A stretch of 64,000 nt of DNA from Branchiostoma floridae (lineage: Eukaryota > Chordata > Leptocardii > Amphioxiformes > Branchiostomatidae): the NCBI RefSeq assembly GCF_000003815.2, contig NC_049980.1, forward strand, positions 31,759,470-31,823,469. The letters run 5' to 3'. The translations under genes were made by a program, and so were the position numbers. Below are positions 1-12,599 of the stretch, piece by piece. Under the pieces are notes generated by a model. It was not told the origin of the DNA. It searched no databases and worked only from the letters and a program-made list of their open reading frames with translations. Positions within the stretch are counted from its first letter, which is position 1. The number at the start of each line of letters is the position of its first letter.

Positions 1-105
1 GCAGTTTCGGATGTAGAGTAATGTGGCTTTTAACCTCCTTGGTTTGATGAAATCTTGAATTTGCGTACTCTTCTCGATTATGGCGAAAGCACAATTGGTT
101 AGCTG

Positions 106-215
106 ATAATCTCCAAGCAGATCCTACGGTGCCATAAGATGGTATCAAAGCTATACATAAGAGTCAGATGCAGACAGGCCTTATCTTATGGCAGTGTAGG
201 ATCTGCTTGGGGATG
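106..215. mobile_element. MITE, TIR TAATCTCCAAGCAGAT family
   Basis: Inverted arms of about 33 bp, one at each end, carrying the nearly complementary pair CTCCAAGCAGATC and GATCTGCTTGGGG. Same family at 3412-3561. Confidence 0.75.
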
Positions 216-2461
216 AGTTTGCTGAGTCTGCAACACCTTATACCATAGCACATTTGTACAGATTCTGCACAGATGTGAACATTTTGCATTGTTTACTGTG
301 GGCATCACTTATTGAATTGCATTGAGTCAAGGGCACATCCCTTATCTACATGTATATCATTATCTCAGTGTTCACCAAACAGAGACTGAAGAAACAAGTG
401 TTTTCTGTTAGTGTGCAGTGAGGGTACAAGTTCTTGTGCTCACATCTGGAGACCATAATTTGTAAAGTGATCACAGCAGTGAGGAAGATGGATCTGACTC
501 TCCCTGACAAGATGCCAAGCACACACAGTCTACATACATGTGCCTGGGGATGTGTCATTTTCAATTCAGCCTGGATTTAATCATGTCGCAAATTTTGTAT
601 CAAATGAGGGTTTGCATGCTGTGCTGGAAATGCTTTTTTTCAGCCAGGTTGCCCAGGATGCAACATGAGTCAGAAGCCAGATTGCGCCATCAACATTTCA
701 GGTTGCCCTAATTCCAAGTTATAACTTTCTTCAAATCAGCAACTTATCCATTATCTTTCCTTCTGGAGTTACATGTGACTACATAAGCTTATGCACGTAG
801 GTGGGGGAAAAGCGTTGTTCCAACTGCAAAATGTAGGGTTGCGCACTGTGTTATCTGTCTAAAATCAAGTTGCACCAAACAAAATGTGGTTTCGTTTGCA
901 AGTGGGTATTTGGGGCACTGGCATGCTCGTTTCCACAAGGTTAAAGTAGCCTATTTTGATTTCCTGTAATTTTTAGGTAAAAAAGCCATTTTATTCGTGT
1001 TATTCGTAGCGAGACGACCAAATTTTACAGGGTTACAGCTAGTTACAGCATGCAGGAAGCGTTTTAATTGGGTCCCTAAGGTGCCATAAGAGACTTAGGA
1101 GACAATTTCAATTTGGGGCACACACTAACTGTGCAATCCATCACTGCACTTTGCATGTAACTGCAAAGAGTACACACAACCAGCCAGCCAAACTTCAACA
1201 AGACAAATAGTCAGGTTCTCAGCAAATACTTCTTAAGGCATCTGTAGCTATAGCTTGCCTTTGACCAGGGATATAGATATAATTTAGTTTTTAGCAAATT
1301 CTTGTAGGTAACATGAAAGGAGACAAACAAACAAATAGTGTAGAAAAATATATAATGTGTCTGCTCGGGGCTAAAAGTTAACTGTAACTTGTTGGGTTTG
1401 ACTTATTTTCCCGAGACAGTGGAATATATAATGTCCTTGTTATGAATATGGCATACACTGCTGCCAATCCAGAATAAGATAAAACAAATATCAAATAGCA
1501 CCTTCTACATCAATGTCAGAGAAAAAAAGTACATTTCATTCCCTGGTGAATAACACTAACCATCAGAGGTATAACAGAAGGGTTTGGTGGGTGCTTTATT
1601 TACAGGAGTGTGTGGTGGTTTACAAGAGTGTGTGGTGACCCCCTGTGGTGTTATGTCCATCTTCATTTTCTGCTCCATTTACAATCAATGGGCCATGATA
1701 CACAGGAGTAGCAAGGAGGTCTTGGGTTCTCTCCAAGCATAGGTTCAGATGGGGAAACTCCTGATCTTTTTATTATATGCTGTCTTTTTTCTGTTGGTGG
1801 GGTTAGCTGACAGAAAAAGATGGCATGTAATTTTCATCATCGACCTCTGCTTAGAGAGTAGTTTTAGATAGAACTTCACTGATAGTATCCAGTATTTGAT
1901 GAAGATGACATGATAGACTGGATGCACAGGTTAATTGGGGTTCATTGACCCAAGAGCCAAGGAGCTTGCCAATGTAGGTCAGATAACACTAGTAGGAATG
2001 ATCTAGACTATCAAAAATATTCACTGTTTTAGTGTTAAGAGCCTCTGAGAATACACAGACATGACAACTTCATAGATTGATCAGCTAGTTTTCCCTGTTG
2101 CTTCAACGGGCACTTTTAATTTCTGTAACTTCTTTTATGGGTTGACTTTATAATTATATTTATAAACATACGATGGAAAGAAGACTATATACTACATGAT
2201 GTAGTATGTAGTTTTCTTCATAACTAATGATCAGTATACCAGTATGCCTCACGTAAACATGACAAAGCATGTATGTATGTAGTCCGTACCAAGGGAAGTC
2301 ACCTCTACCTGACGCTACGCTTTTCCAAGTAGCCAGGTGAACAGGAAGTGATGTCACCTTTCTGTTTAGAACCCATAATTCACCCGTAAAATGTCTCCGA
2401 TGCAAGACTTAGAATCCGGGGGTTATGCAAAACAGATACCTATCACAGACATCTTCTAATA
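216..2461. other. Non-coding, no gene recognised
   Basis: AT-rich sequence with only short chance frames on both strands. No splice-bounded exon or familiar protein was seen. Confidence 0.6.
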
Positions 2462-2645
2462 GACTTCCTTAGGTATATTCAAAACTGGTTAGGAAGTTAT
2501 AAAGAGCAGGTATTAACTCTAGAGTGTAAAAAGCTTAACAGGCTATTCCTCAATGTCCTAACATACTTCCTCAGGTGTATTCAAAACGTCTTAGGAAGTT
2601 GTAAAGAGCAGATAGTAGATCTGTAGTGTAAAAAGCTTAACTGTT
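2462..2645. repeat. Tandem duplication, about 105 bp unit
   Basis: Two diverged copies of a unit containing TATTCAAAAC, TTAGGAAGTT and GTGTAAAAAGCTTAAC lie back to back. Confidence 0.7.
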
Positions 2646-2729
2646 CCTCCATAAAACTTAAAAGTCTTAAAATACTGCTGTAACTTTGGTTACTTTTGTG
2701 AAGGTATTCAGGGTCTTACTCTGGGAGGG

Positions 2730-2905
2730 CTGGAGCAAAGTGGAGCAAGTTGGCCCCAGAACCATGGAGCTGGGGTGTGTAGGCCTTGAAAACAGTCTGG
2801 CTAGAGGGTCTAACTCAGATGGACAGTACTGTAGTAAAATTTCCTTGGGGGCATGTTGGCTCTAGAGCCAAGAAGCTGGCCTGTGTAGGCCCTGGAAACA
2901 GGCAT
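2730..2905. repeat. Dispersed repeat, two tandem parts
   Basis: GTTGGCCCCAG...GCTGGGGTGTGTAGGCC recurs as GTTGGCTCTAG...GCTGGCCTGTGTAGGCC, and again inside the element at 51797-52067. Confidence 0.55.
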
Positions 2906-3411
2906 CATGGCTTCATTGAAGACTGCATTCAGCCTGCCAATGTAAACGTCCAAAATACACTGGTCAAAAAAGAATTAGTGATTCTGGACACATACTGTGC
3001 TTGCCACACTACCATAATGCGTGAATCAGTTGGCAGGGAGACAAACTTAAGACAAACTACCATAATCCGGGTATTAAGGAGGTACAATGAGAGAATTCAT
3101 ACAGGTGGTGGTTCGTCATCACAATCAAAGGCATAATTCCCTTGTCCTGAATGCCACGGCGTGTTTCCTGGTACAAATACTACAATGAGTCATTCTTTTC
3201 AAAACTGGGTGGCAGGGAAAGGATTTTACATCCCTTTTGTCATTCATACAGCCTATTAAAGGTCTAAAGCTTCCATCCCTACCCAAAATACAGTACAGAA
3301 AATACTCACAGTCCATTATATCTAATACTATTTAAAAGAAACACTGATTTCCACAAGATTATCTTTATTCAGGAAGGACTTCAAAAAAGCTAATCTATTG
3401 CAAGGGGCTGC

Positions 3412-3561
3412 TAATCTCCAAGCAGATTTACCTGTGGCATAAGATAGTACATATCAAAGCTGGCCAAGGAGTACAGCTGGCCAAAGGGAGTGACATCAGC
3501 CTAGGCCAGCTTCACTCCTCTGTCAGCTTTTGAAACTATCGTGGGATCTGCTTGGAGATTA
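3412..3561. mobile_element. MITE, TIR TAATCTCCAAGCAGAT family
   Basis: It starts TAATCTCCAAGCAGAT and ends with its inverse ATCTGCTTGGAGATTA. The interior has a further inverted pair (CTGGCC/GGCCAG). Confidence 0.8.
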
Positions 3562-4106
3562 CGTTAGTTACCAAACACAAGCTGCATCTGCCAAGCCATC
3601 GGAGTTCATTGCCAAGAAGTTGTCTATTAAAAATGATTGGTTTGCAATTTTGACACAAACTGTTTGGCAAACTTCTTTTGGCTGGAAGCTCTTGTGTTTT
3701 TTCTGTCTCCCTAACAAAACAAATCTCACCATATGCTTAGTTTATACCAAAGAACTGATGTTATCTACCCACAATATGGCCTAGATCTCTAATTGCTCAT
3801 AACATTTTGCTCTGGAAAAAATTGTGTGGCATGTCATCTTACAAAGCAGTTAGCGTCCTGGAACAGCGGTCTTCTTTTTCGACAACAACAACAAAAAATC
3901 TGTAAATGTATAATCTGAACAATAACTGGTAGTCATTGTAGCCTGAGACTACCATCCTCCACAGTGACTCAGGCTACAGGTCTTGCCCATCTCATGCCAA
4001 ATTTCTTCAGGAAGGACCTCCAGTGAGCTAGCCTTCCTGTTACCCTGAATATCCTACCAGAGCATTTATAGAACATGACTCATGTTTTTTTTTACTTCAT
4101 CAACAG

Positions 4107-4242
4107 GATTATTTACTTAGACAACAAAAGGACTGGAAACACCATACCAGAGGAGTCTTTTGGTTCACCGAAAGGAAAAGGAGATACTTTCAGAAGAACA
4201 GGAACTATTACAGACTTTTTCACACCATCAAAATTGAAAGAG
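4107..4242 (+). CDS. Orphan exon with PCNA-binding PIP-degron-like motif
   Basis: Bounded by a strong acceptor (T-rich tract, ATCAACAG) and donor GTAAAC. After one base it reads 45 codons ending TGTITDFFTPSKLKE. TITDFF with a basic residue four positions after FF fits the PIP-degron pattern (x-x-ILM-T-D-FF-x-x-x-K/R) recognised by PCNA and CRL4-Cdt2 in p21/Cdt1-type proteins, except that Thr replaces the leading Gln. A second frame is also open through the exon, so the frame is chosen on the motif. The partner exons were not found; the gene could extend left of the window or downstream. A CDKN1-like inhibitor is one possibility only. Confidence 0.4.
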
Positions 4243-4287
4243 GTAAACTGATACACATGATGGAACAGCACATGTAGTTAGATCTAA

Positions 4288-4442
4288 CAGTACTGTAAAT
4301 GCATCCAAGTTCTCTGGGATTTAAGTTTGCAGTAGTGGGAAAATGGAGTGTTTGTGGTGGCTTCGAGTTCGCGGTAGCCCCATAGACTGTAAATTAATGG
4401 AAAAATGAAACCATCACTAAAATTTCTGCATTTTCCCGTCAT
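4288..4442. mobile_element. MITE, TIR TACTGTAAATGC family
   Basis: It opens TACTGTAAATGC and carries the family core of TTCGCGGTAG and CCATAGACTGTA. Related copies are at 59163-59335 and 62545-62757. Confidence 0.6.
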
Positions 4443-4639
4443 AGGGAACATATAGCATGTAAACAATGAGTTTGAAAGCAAAAGAGGTACTGTTTTTCCC
4501 TCGGCCCATTCCAACGCTGGGCACCTCTCCAAATAATTCAATTGTTAACTCCATAACTGTTTTCTCTTTTTATCCGTTTCCCCAGCAACCAACAAACTAT
4601 CCAGGCTGCTGGCTCCTTTGCTATTTAGATGGGAGCTCC

Positions 4640-5110
4640 TTTTGAAAAGCTTTGGCACCGGCTTTGACCACTCCGAGCTCTTGGGAAAATGTCATGCTTT
4701 TCATGAAAAGCTCGCATACTGTCTTCCACCTCCACACTGCAAACAAGGCACAGTTTCCACTGTCCCAAAATAGCCGTTTGAGGAAGTTGTTAGGAGAGGT
4801 GGGTGGTGGGGTGGACGTCGTGGCTTTCGGACGCATTTGTCCAGTCACGAAAATGCAAATGAGTTTGACCATGGGAGGGAAACTGTACACGAGCCTACAG
4901 AGGAACACGACATTCCCCTTTCGCTTTCCCTGAGGATGAAGGCAGGCTTTATGTAGGATTCCTCTGAAGTGGAATTAGCCACGACCTCGTGACCTCAGCG
5001 TCACAATTAGGCCTCTCTCTGCAGACCTCTGGGCCAGGCAGAAATTACAGGTTCCATGTTGGATTATTAGGGCCACTTCCCCCTGCTTATTAGGTTTATC
5101 TTCCCCATTA
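4640..5110. promoter_or_regulatory. Possible conserved non-coding block with octamer
   Basis: A locally GC-richer stretch carries a perfect ATGCAAAT octamer (4853-4860) and several ATTAG/TTATTAG homeodomain-type cores. Frames of about 95 codons are open on both strands but neither resembles a known protein. The regulatory role is conjecture. Confidence 0.25.
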
Positions 5111-7382
5111 AATCAAATTTTCCACTAAAACATTTTGTGCTAAAATGTCCAAGAAGAGTGTTATTTCTAATATTATATAAAAACGGCAAAAAAGTTTATA
5201 AATACCCATCATACTTACTTCTATCAAGGACGATATACCCATGCTACTATCATCAGATCCATACATTCTTCTTGACAAATGATATTCTATGTAAGTTTGT
5301 AAAGTTTTATCAAAACTTAAGTGTAGCTTTTTCAGTCTTCTTTCCATCAGACAAGCTATGAATGCAGAGATGTAGCTAAATTGTTATCGGCATCTCTGAC
5401 ATAATCGCACACTGAAAGACAAACTTTCATCATTATGTCTATAGCCTTGGTATACACAAACGTATAGCAAAAGAGTTACACTGAATAATAGTTATATAAT
5501 TTTTCAATACTGTAAATTCACTTCTTTTCAGTTATCTAATTTGCTGATTATCAATGGTTTATTCATTCATTCATTCATACATATATACATATACATACAA
5601 GGACATACTGAAACAACGTTGCAGCCTGTTATACATTGCTGTAAACATGGCTGAATTAAGTTAGTCTCAGTAAAATAATATATACTGATACAAGTGGAAA
5701 GAAGTTTTTTTCGTAGGGATTCACGTTCGCTCTGACAGGACAACACATATGATATATGGGGTATCGATTTCAGAGAGTAGAGTAGAGAGGTACCGGAAAA
5801 GCCATAGAGACAAATCCACACGGAACATTTTAAGATTTACGAGAGGTTCCCTTATTGGGTGGACCGTATTGTGGCAGCAGCAGTGCCCAGGAATTTTCTC
5901 AAACTCCTGCTGCGTGAAAGCACCATTCAGCCTCCTGGTGACAAATTACCGAGCTCCAAGCAGATGTAGGTGTTGGGCTCTGAATGGGGAAAAACACAGA
6001 CCACCAGAGAGACACAGAAATGCAGAAAAGGCCACGAAGGGACCAAAAATCAAGCCCACTTGATAAACACAATGACCACAATGTCATAGAAACACAGAAA
6101 TGGCCTCAAAAATCCATAAAACCCAAGGGATAGATGTTTGCTCGGAAATTAAGGACCAAGGAGTGAATAGAAATTCATACCAAGAATATTTTGAGATACT
6201 AAGCATGATTTCTATCAATGGGGGTATTTTCAAATAGAAAACTAGTGGGTTATAAAAAAAATGGAAAAAGTTAGTTATATGTTAAGAGTTGGTTATGAGA
6301 AGTAACATGATTCTGGGTGTCTTTTGTATCAACTTTTCCAGCATTAGGACTGAGTGTATATTTAAGGATATTCCTGGGGGAACAGTTAGTCACAGACCAT
6401 GGAAGTTAAATATGATTACCAGATGGGACAGAATGTGCATTTATTGATTTCCAAAATGTAATTTCAGCTTGATCACATCTTGGGAACATACAATGTAATA
6501 TTTTCTGACAAATCAAGTTAGCACTAAATTGTCTACTGCCTGGCAGAATATTTTTTTTTGAGGGGGGAGATAAAAAATCCTTAACTTGACATTATTCAAT
6601 GCTTTAAGGTTTTATTAAGATGCTGGCTTCATTTACACACTGTTAGTGTTACTACAGAGCTATTTCCAGGGAACTGGGTCATGGAGATTTATAAATCAAT
6701 GCATAATGGTTGAGTAAATCAGAATAGTAAATGTTCCCGAGGGTAAAACACTATTCTAATGTTCCATTAACCATGACCCTACTTTTTTATGTATAGGACA
6801 GACAGATGTCTGAATAAGCCAGAAAACTACTAGTATCAATATGCATCAAGATGACATTATGATCTTTACATTATGTAGTGAAAATGTGATATTTCAAAAT
6901 TGAAATATACATGTTTAGATGAATAAGACAACTGAAACAAGTTTCATGTTATGCCTCACCTTTCTTCAAGGAACGAAATTCGAATTTTTGGGAATACATC
7001 TAGGTGCACTAGTGCCTACATCCTAAAAAAATAAGTGATCCTAAATAAACTTCAAAATTCTTAACAAAACAAAAAATGGAGCCTGAAAAATGACCTGTCT
7101 TTTTTTGTCTTCAGACACATTGCTACCAGTGTACGATAGTACCTAGTTTGTAATACGCCTGTATGCTGGTTGCAATTATATAGCATGGTGTCCAGTTGTG
7201 CTAAAAATACAGGTACAGGTATATCAAGGTGCGCCAATCCAATCCATCACCCATGCCATCAGCTGCTGATGCACAGTGGTAATAGACAACTCCATCCAGC
7301 TCTCAGCAGGAGGACCAAGCCAGAAATTGGATGCACAGCTGCAATTCTGGAGCACACAATAGGTTATGTGCATCCTGTAATT
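5111..7382. other. Non-coding, no gene recognised
   Basis: Includes a short TTCA/CATA microsatellite at 5561-5600. Otherwise AT-rich with chance frames only. Confidence 0.55.
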
Positions 7383-7785
7383 CTGAGCATTTCTTAGCCT
7401 CTACCAGACTCCCCAGGTCGCTGGAAAAATAGTAGAAATTGGCCCAAAAGACAGAAAACAAGCCAGAGTTGTTGGTTGGCTCAGAGGAGTACAGTTGTAC
7501 TTCTTAGCCATCTATCTCCTCTGGTGTGTTTTCTGCCTATTTGGCCAATTTCTACTATTTTTCCAGCGACCTGGGGAACCTGGTAGAGGCTACTACAGTA
7601 CTAACAGCAGGAGCACCAAACCAGAAATAAGATACAATTTTGGAGCACACAAACTGTACTCCTCGGCCATCTAACTCCTCTGGTGTGTTTTCTGTCTATC
7701 TGGCCAATTTCTACTATTTTTCCAGCGACCTGGGGAGCCTGGTAGAGGCTACTAACAGCAGGAGCACCAAACCAGATGCAATTAG
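7383..7785. mobile_element. Foldback MITE with an extra duplicated arm
   Basis: CTCTACCAG...CAGGTCGCTGGAAAAATAGTAG at the left is mirrored at 7540-7595 and the right arm is repeated again at 7660-7760. A related palindrome with shared AATAGTAGAAAT arms is at 26685-26946. Confidence 0.75.
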
Positions 7786-8365
7786 ATGCAATTTTGAGCA
7801 CACAATAGTCTATGTGCATCCAGTATCACTGAGTACTTCCATCCCCAAGTGATAATGCTCAAGCCAGATTTTCCCATCAGCGGGGATTTGGGGGAGATTG
7901 TCTGACAACAAAAGTGGGGAGGAGAGAAGGTCTGAATACGAGACAAAACCTGAGCATGCCCCCCTCCCACTTCATCATTTTACACAAAGGTGTTCCCAAA
8001 TGCTACAAATCCATGTGCTTTCGTGGGGACTTCATTTCATGATAGAAAATTAGAAGGGAAAGGGACATTTTTCTTGCAACACTTGTTTTATCTAAAACAG
8101 TGCTGTAGTACATTTACTGATTTAGTTTACTGTAGTAATACATAGAAAATTGTGTTTTGACCTCAGAAAGGTCACTGTGAAAACCACAATAATCAATCAT
8201 GTTTTCATATCGTTTTTTGTTGTTGTTGCATCATGCTAGTATAAAATAACGACGAAAATTGCAAAAGGCAGGAGAATTTTCTCTCCTCTCTGCTTGAGGA
8301 CTGCCTAAAGCATTATACATACCACGCTGTCCAGACTGTATTATAGCAACTGTCATAACACCTAC

Positions 8366-8474
8366 CTTCTGTCACCCATAGCGGTCTCGTGTCCGTGATT
8401 TGTGCTGAGACATGTCCGAGGCAAAACAACACCAGGATCTGCAAAACAGTTCTGCAAGGCAGTATCCTCCGCAT
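8366..8474 (-). CDS. Orphan first coding exon encoding a signal peptide
   Basis: The minus-strand ATG at 8474 opens MRRILPCRTVLQILVLFCLG followed by HVSAQITDTRPLWVTE and a donor GTAGGT. It has the n/h/c layout of a signal peptide with likely cleavage at VSA|Q. The frame is open upstream to a Met at 8513. No following exon was recognised between 1 and 8365, so the protein is unidentified; it would be secreted or membrane-anchored. Confidence 0.4.
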
Positions 8475-10299
8475 CTTGGCGCTCTGGTCTGTGTTATGTG
8501 TCGGCTGGTACATTATAACAATTTAGCTATCAACCTGTCCACCTTGACAATGCAGGAAGGACCGTATATGGCAGGACTTAGACTAGACTGCAGCTGGGCT
8601 GCGAACTGCTTCCGGGATTCTCCGAGGTGTCAGCAAAATTTCAATATTTCCACCGCCGGGGTTCCATCCATGCACATCTTGTTTATTGTTGCCGGAACAT
8701 ATTATGATATGTGTTGACAAGTTGTGAAGAACACTTCCTTTGGGTCTTGGAGAGAGATAGAGCTGATCCTTGCTGCCTTTTATCAGCACATGTCAGCCAG
8801 GGGTACAACTTACTACAAGTGGTCGCTTTGCTGCACAACGGATACAAAACAGGTGTCACGCTGGCACCTATGGGTCAGCAAATCTTCATGACAACACCCA
8901 GCGATCCCTGTCGTCGTCTGTGATCCAAGCAGCGGTTTAAAACGATCTGGAAACGGCGAATGCACATTTATGTGCAGTTTCGTTGCCGTTGTCGATTCAA
9001 TTAAAGGCTTCCTCTTGGTGTGAAAGGTAGCTTGTACATGGGGGAATCAAAGAATAGACCTGCAAGACAAAGATAATGTGTCGTCAGAAATGGCAATCTG
9101 TCACAGTATCATGACGATCATACTAGAATTAGGTCAGCAGAAGATACATAAACACACAACAGAACAGTACAATTCTTTCAATGCACACACCTGACAACTA
9201 ATATAAGATAGCACTGCTTATTTTTCCATGTGTAACGCCACTCAAGTAACAAGGACCGGGATCTGGCTGTACGTTACATATACAAACATTCCAATGAACA
9301 CAACAATACCACGTACTACACTGGAGGAAGAGCTGAACACAAAACACAGGTCAGTAACAAAAATAACATCGGTCCTGTTCACAAACAAAGGCTTGTAGTA
9401 ACAGGCTGTTTACCTAGCACGATGCTCATTAGGTGACCTTACTGACAGGCTTTGCAGGGTAGTATTTACAGAGATGATTTCACCTAACCGGTAATACGTC
9501 TAACTACATGACATCAGCACAACCTGGTGTCCCCTGCTAAATTTACGATGGCACTGAGGCGACCTGCACAGACACGTCACATGGTGTCATGCATCATCCG
9601 TGCCTACAGGGGACAGTCCAACAATAAACCTGCATGCTCCGCCCACTGTTTACTGTGCTTGGTGTGTGAAAGATTCCCCCACTATTTACACTGATTCAGA
9701 TGCTAAACGCACAGGGATCTACCAGGTTTGGTGCCCCACAGGGGTGTCGATTCTTGCTCATGTGTCACCTAGTTGACACAAGCTTGTGATTGTTGTCAAT
9801 TTGGTGTAAAATGGACCCCCTAATTGTCGGCTCTGCTCATAAAAAGCGATGAGCCATGCAGCTCAAACGTGATGGGGCGAAATAATGGCAGGTTGTGCAA
9901 ATGAACTATGGCAGGACCAACTTTGCCAAATGTCAAATACATGCACCATGCCTTCACATAAAACCAAAGACCAAGTCTGGCATAAATGAATGGACAAAAA
10001 ATCTGCTATGACCGACAAAAACCAATTTTTTATTGGGTTGGTCGTCTACATTCTCTTGTAAATTGTAATTGTCTCTGTTGCAATCTGAAGTCAACTAGGG
10101 GCTGAATTACATTTAATTCTATTTACTGGATAGGACCGTATTAGGAGCCACTTTCTGATTACAATTTTCAAATTTTACACATTTTCGGGTAACTGGTAAA
10201 GTGCTCACACTAGTATCTACAACATTTGTGTAGAAAAATTGAGGACAGTCATGCATATGTCATATAATACAAAATTCAGCTGTCTCGTTATGAGGAAGT
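8475..10299. other. Non-coding, no gene recognised
   Basis: Upstream side of the signal-peptide exon. No TATA box or clear exon was found; it may contain that gene's promoter. Confidence 0.45.
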
Positions 10300-10399
10300 A
10301 GCCTGGGTACCATCCTAACTCTACTGGGGCTCCTTACACTGACTTATGGTACTAGCGAGTGTAAGGAGTCCTGGTAGAATTCGGATGGTACCCAGGCTA
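10300..10399. mobile_element. Short palindromic MITE (AGCCTGGGTACCATCC arms)
   Basis: AGCCTGGGTACCATCC at the left and GGATGGTACCCAGGCT at the right, with GTGTAAGGAG inverted inside. The same ends flank 27953-28331. Confidence 0.85.
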
Positions 10400-11951
10400 A
10401 TGAGGAAGGCCAGTGGAAGAATTAAATCCTTGTCTGTGCTTAGCTCTCTTTTACTAAAGCCTGCTTGAAAGTATTACAACATCAAAATTGTACAACGACA
10501 AATATATAATAAATCATCAAGAGGAAACTACATTATTCTGACACCATCTGGACCCTGCTATAATATATGGAAACTGGCCAATCCGTCAACAAGAGTTAGA
10601 CAGATGATTCATATCAAACGTAATACTAATACTAATGAGAGAGAAATATGTCAGACATGGATGGCAACCTGCCAGGTTAGAGGGGGAGGTTATGAGTTCT
10701 ATTAATCATCCTTGATGGGCTCACTCCAAGCTGATGGAGTCAAGCCATACTTTCCTCAATCAAGCTCAAGGTCTTAGTACTACATACATTTGGCAAGGAC
10801 AAGGCATTGCTATATGAGTGACTACAGATGTAAAAGGATTATAGAAAATTGCTATCTACATCTTGTGAAGGATGGAATTGCAAAAAAATAGCAAATACAA
10901 TGTACAACACAGTCGACACTGCAATGAAATGTTACACATCATAGTGCATTTGGAATGGATAAATAACTATCGAAAAAAACTTTTCCCAACTTTCAAACCA
11001 AAATGAATGAACACTTGTAATAAGTTCTATTACATGAACTTAAGTACTTTATGGCTGCCATGCAGTAAAAAAAACTGAAATATCTTCAGCTATATGTTTC
11101 ATGTCCCTGACTTGAAAGGCCAAGGCATGTCTCTTGAAAACTTTTCTGTCTAGACTTTTAGGGGAAACCCCAGTCAGTGACATCTATTGAACTCCAAACG
11201 CACAAAGGTTTCATCCAAAAGTGTGAAGCCAAGTGACCCTTAAACAAACACACGTGCCGAATGGCCTCTTGAAGAGACTCATCCACATGTGTGAAACCTT
11301 CTACATGTGGTGATAGCCTACGAGTGACCAAAAAAATTGGAAAGCCTTCGGGAGACGAGAGGTATAGAGATGGGCTCTAGTTTTCCAAAACAAAATAACC
11401 TGTTCAATAACTTGGTGGAACAACATGGCAGTTACCTATTTATAACATTAACAAGTTGAAACAGATTTACTATTCTCTACTCATTGATTTGATGCAAGAT
11501 AGGACAAGCATATAGAAAAACAACTGGTGATCTACTAGTGCAGGCCTCAACCTCTGGCACATGCCCGAAGATTGTACTCTAATGACAATTGACTTCAGAT
11601 ATAATCCAGAGAAGACCAATTGTTCGCATAGACATCTATACCTCAAAGTCTAACAAGGTACAAAAGTAAACTTACTACAGAACTTTTTAAAGCACCCCCC
11701 TCCCGTCACCTGGCCCCCTGTTGTCTGACCCATGGATGGGGTCACATGTGCTGTTCCTCCCGATAGTGTATCAGCGTTCCCTGATCAACACCACCAGCAC
11801 TAGCACCAGCTGGGGGAACACAGCCACATGTTTCCCTTATCCAGCTTCAGCAAGTCTCCACAAACAGGCCAGTAATCTGGGGAGTTAGGGAGCTGTGGCA
11901 CAAGCTCCAATACCTGCTGACAGACAGGGCTCTTGTGGACACCGGCTACAC
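10400..11951. other. Non-coding, no gene recognised
   Basis: AT-rich sequence; nothing supportable beyond chance open frames. Confidence 0.55.
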
Positions 11952-12172
11952 TCCAAGCAGAGGCTAGGCTCCGGCTGTTTTTTTAAACGCTTCATTAGTC
12001 GTTTTTATTGGGCTTTCTATTTTGTATCTTTAATATATCTTATTGTCAAAACCTAACAATACACAGCACAGCAAGATAAAATACAAAATGGAAAAAATGA
12101 TAAAAATGACTAAAAAAACGTTAACACAAACACTCAGAGCCTAATCTCTGCTTGGAGGCTCCTTCCTACCAA
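11952..12172. mobile_element. MITE, CTCCAAGCAGAGGCTAGGCTC ends
   Basis: CTCCAAGCAGAGGCTAGGCTC on the left is the inverse of GAGCCTAATCTCTGCTTGGAG on the right; GACTAAAAAAACG pairs with CGTTTTTATT-type sequence inside. A second copy is at 27762-27908. Confidence 0.8.
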
Positions 12173-12545
12173 CAAGCAGCTTCTAGTATCAAAGTCAGTC
12201 TGAAGGAAAAGCAGCTGAAGGCAAGGCGAACAGGAAGTTTTGGCAACACACAGAAAGGTGCGCTGGTAGGGAATTTTTGACAGAGACAGATATTTGATGA
12301 CTGCAAACCCCGTAAAGGAAAACACAAAACTGCTGACAGACAAGTTTCTTGTGGACACTGGCTCCTTCCCTCCCAACAAACAGCTTCTACTAGTATCAAA
12401 GTTAGTCTGAAGGAAAAGCAGCTGAAGCTGAAGGCAAGGTGAACAGGAATTTTGGCAACACGGAAAGGTGCGCTGGTAGGGAATTTTTGACAGAGACAGA
12501 TATTTGATGACCACAAACCCCGAAAACAAAAACACAAAACTGCTT
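12173..12545. repeat. Tandem duplication, about 187 bp unit
   Basis: Two copies share CAACAAGCAGCTTCTA, GGTGCGCTGGTAGGGAATTT and ACAGATATTTGATGAC. The long minus-strand frame across it is a by-product of the repeat. Confidence 0.8.
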
Positions 12546-12599
12546 GCTAACCTGAAATCTGAGAAGTAGAACAATCCAATATAAAACAACAGCCCTCTA

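Noticed and set aside
2786..3136. 116-codon plus-strand frame
   Set aside because: Its first half is a dispersed repeat also found near 51970-52040; no family resemblance.
4621..4933. Overlapping 93-95 codon frames on both strands
   Set aside because: No recognisable protein or splice context; kept only as a possible regulatory block.
12134..12589. 151-codon minus-strand frame with repeated segments
   Set aside because: Explained by an intergenic tandem duplication and a neighbouring MITE; no domain, and codons look non-coding.
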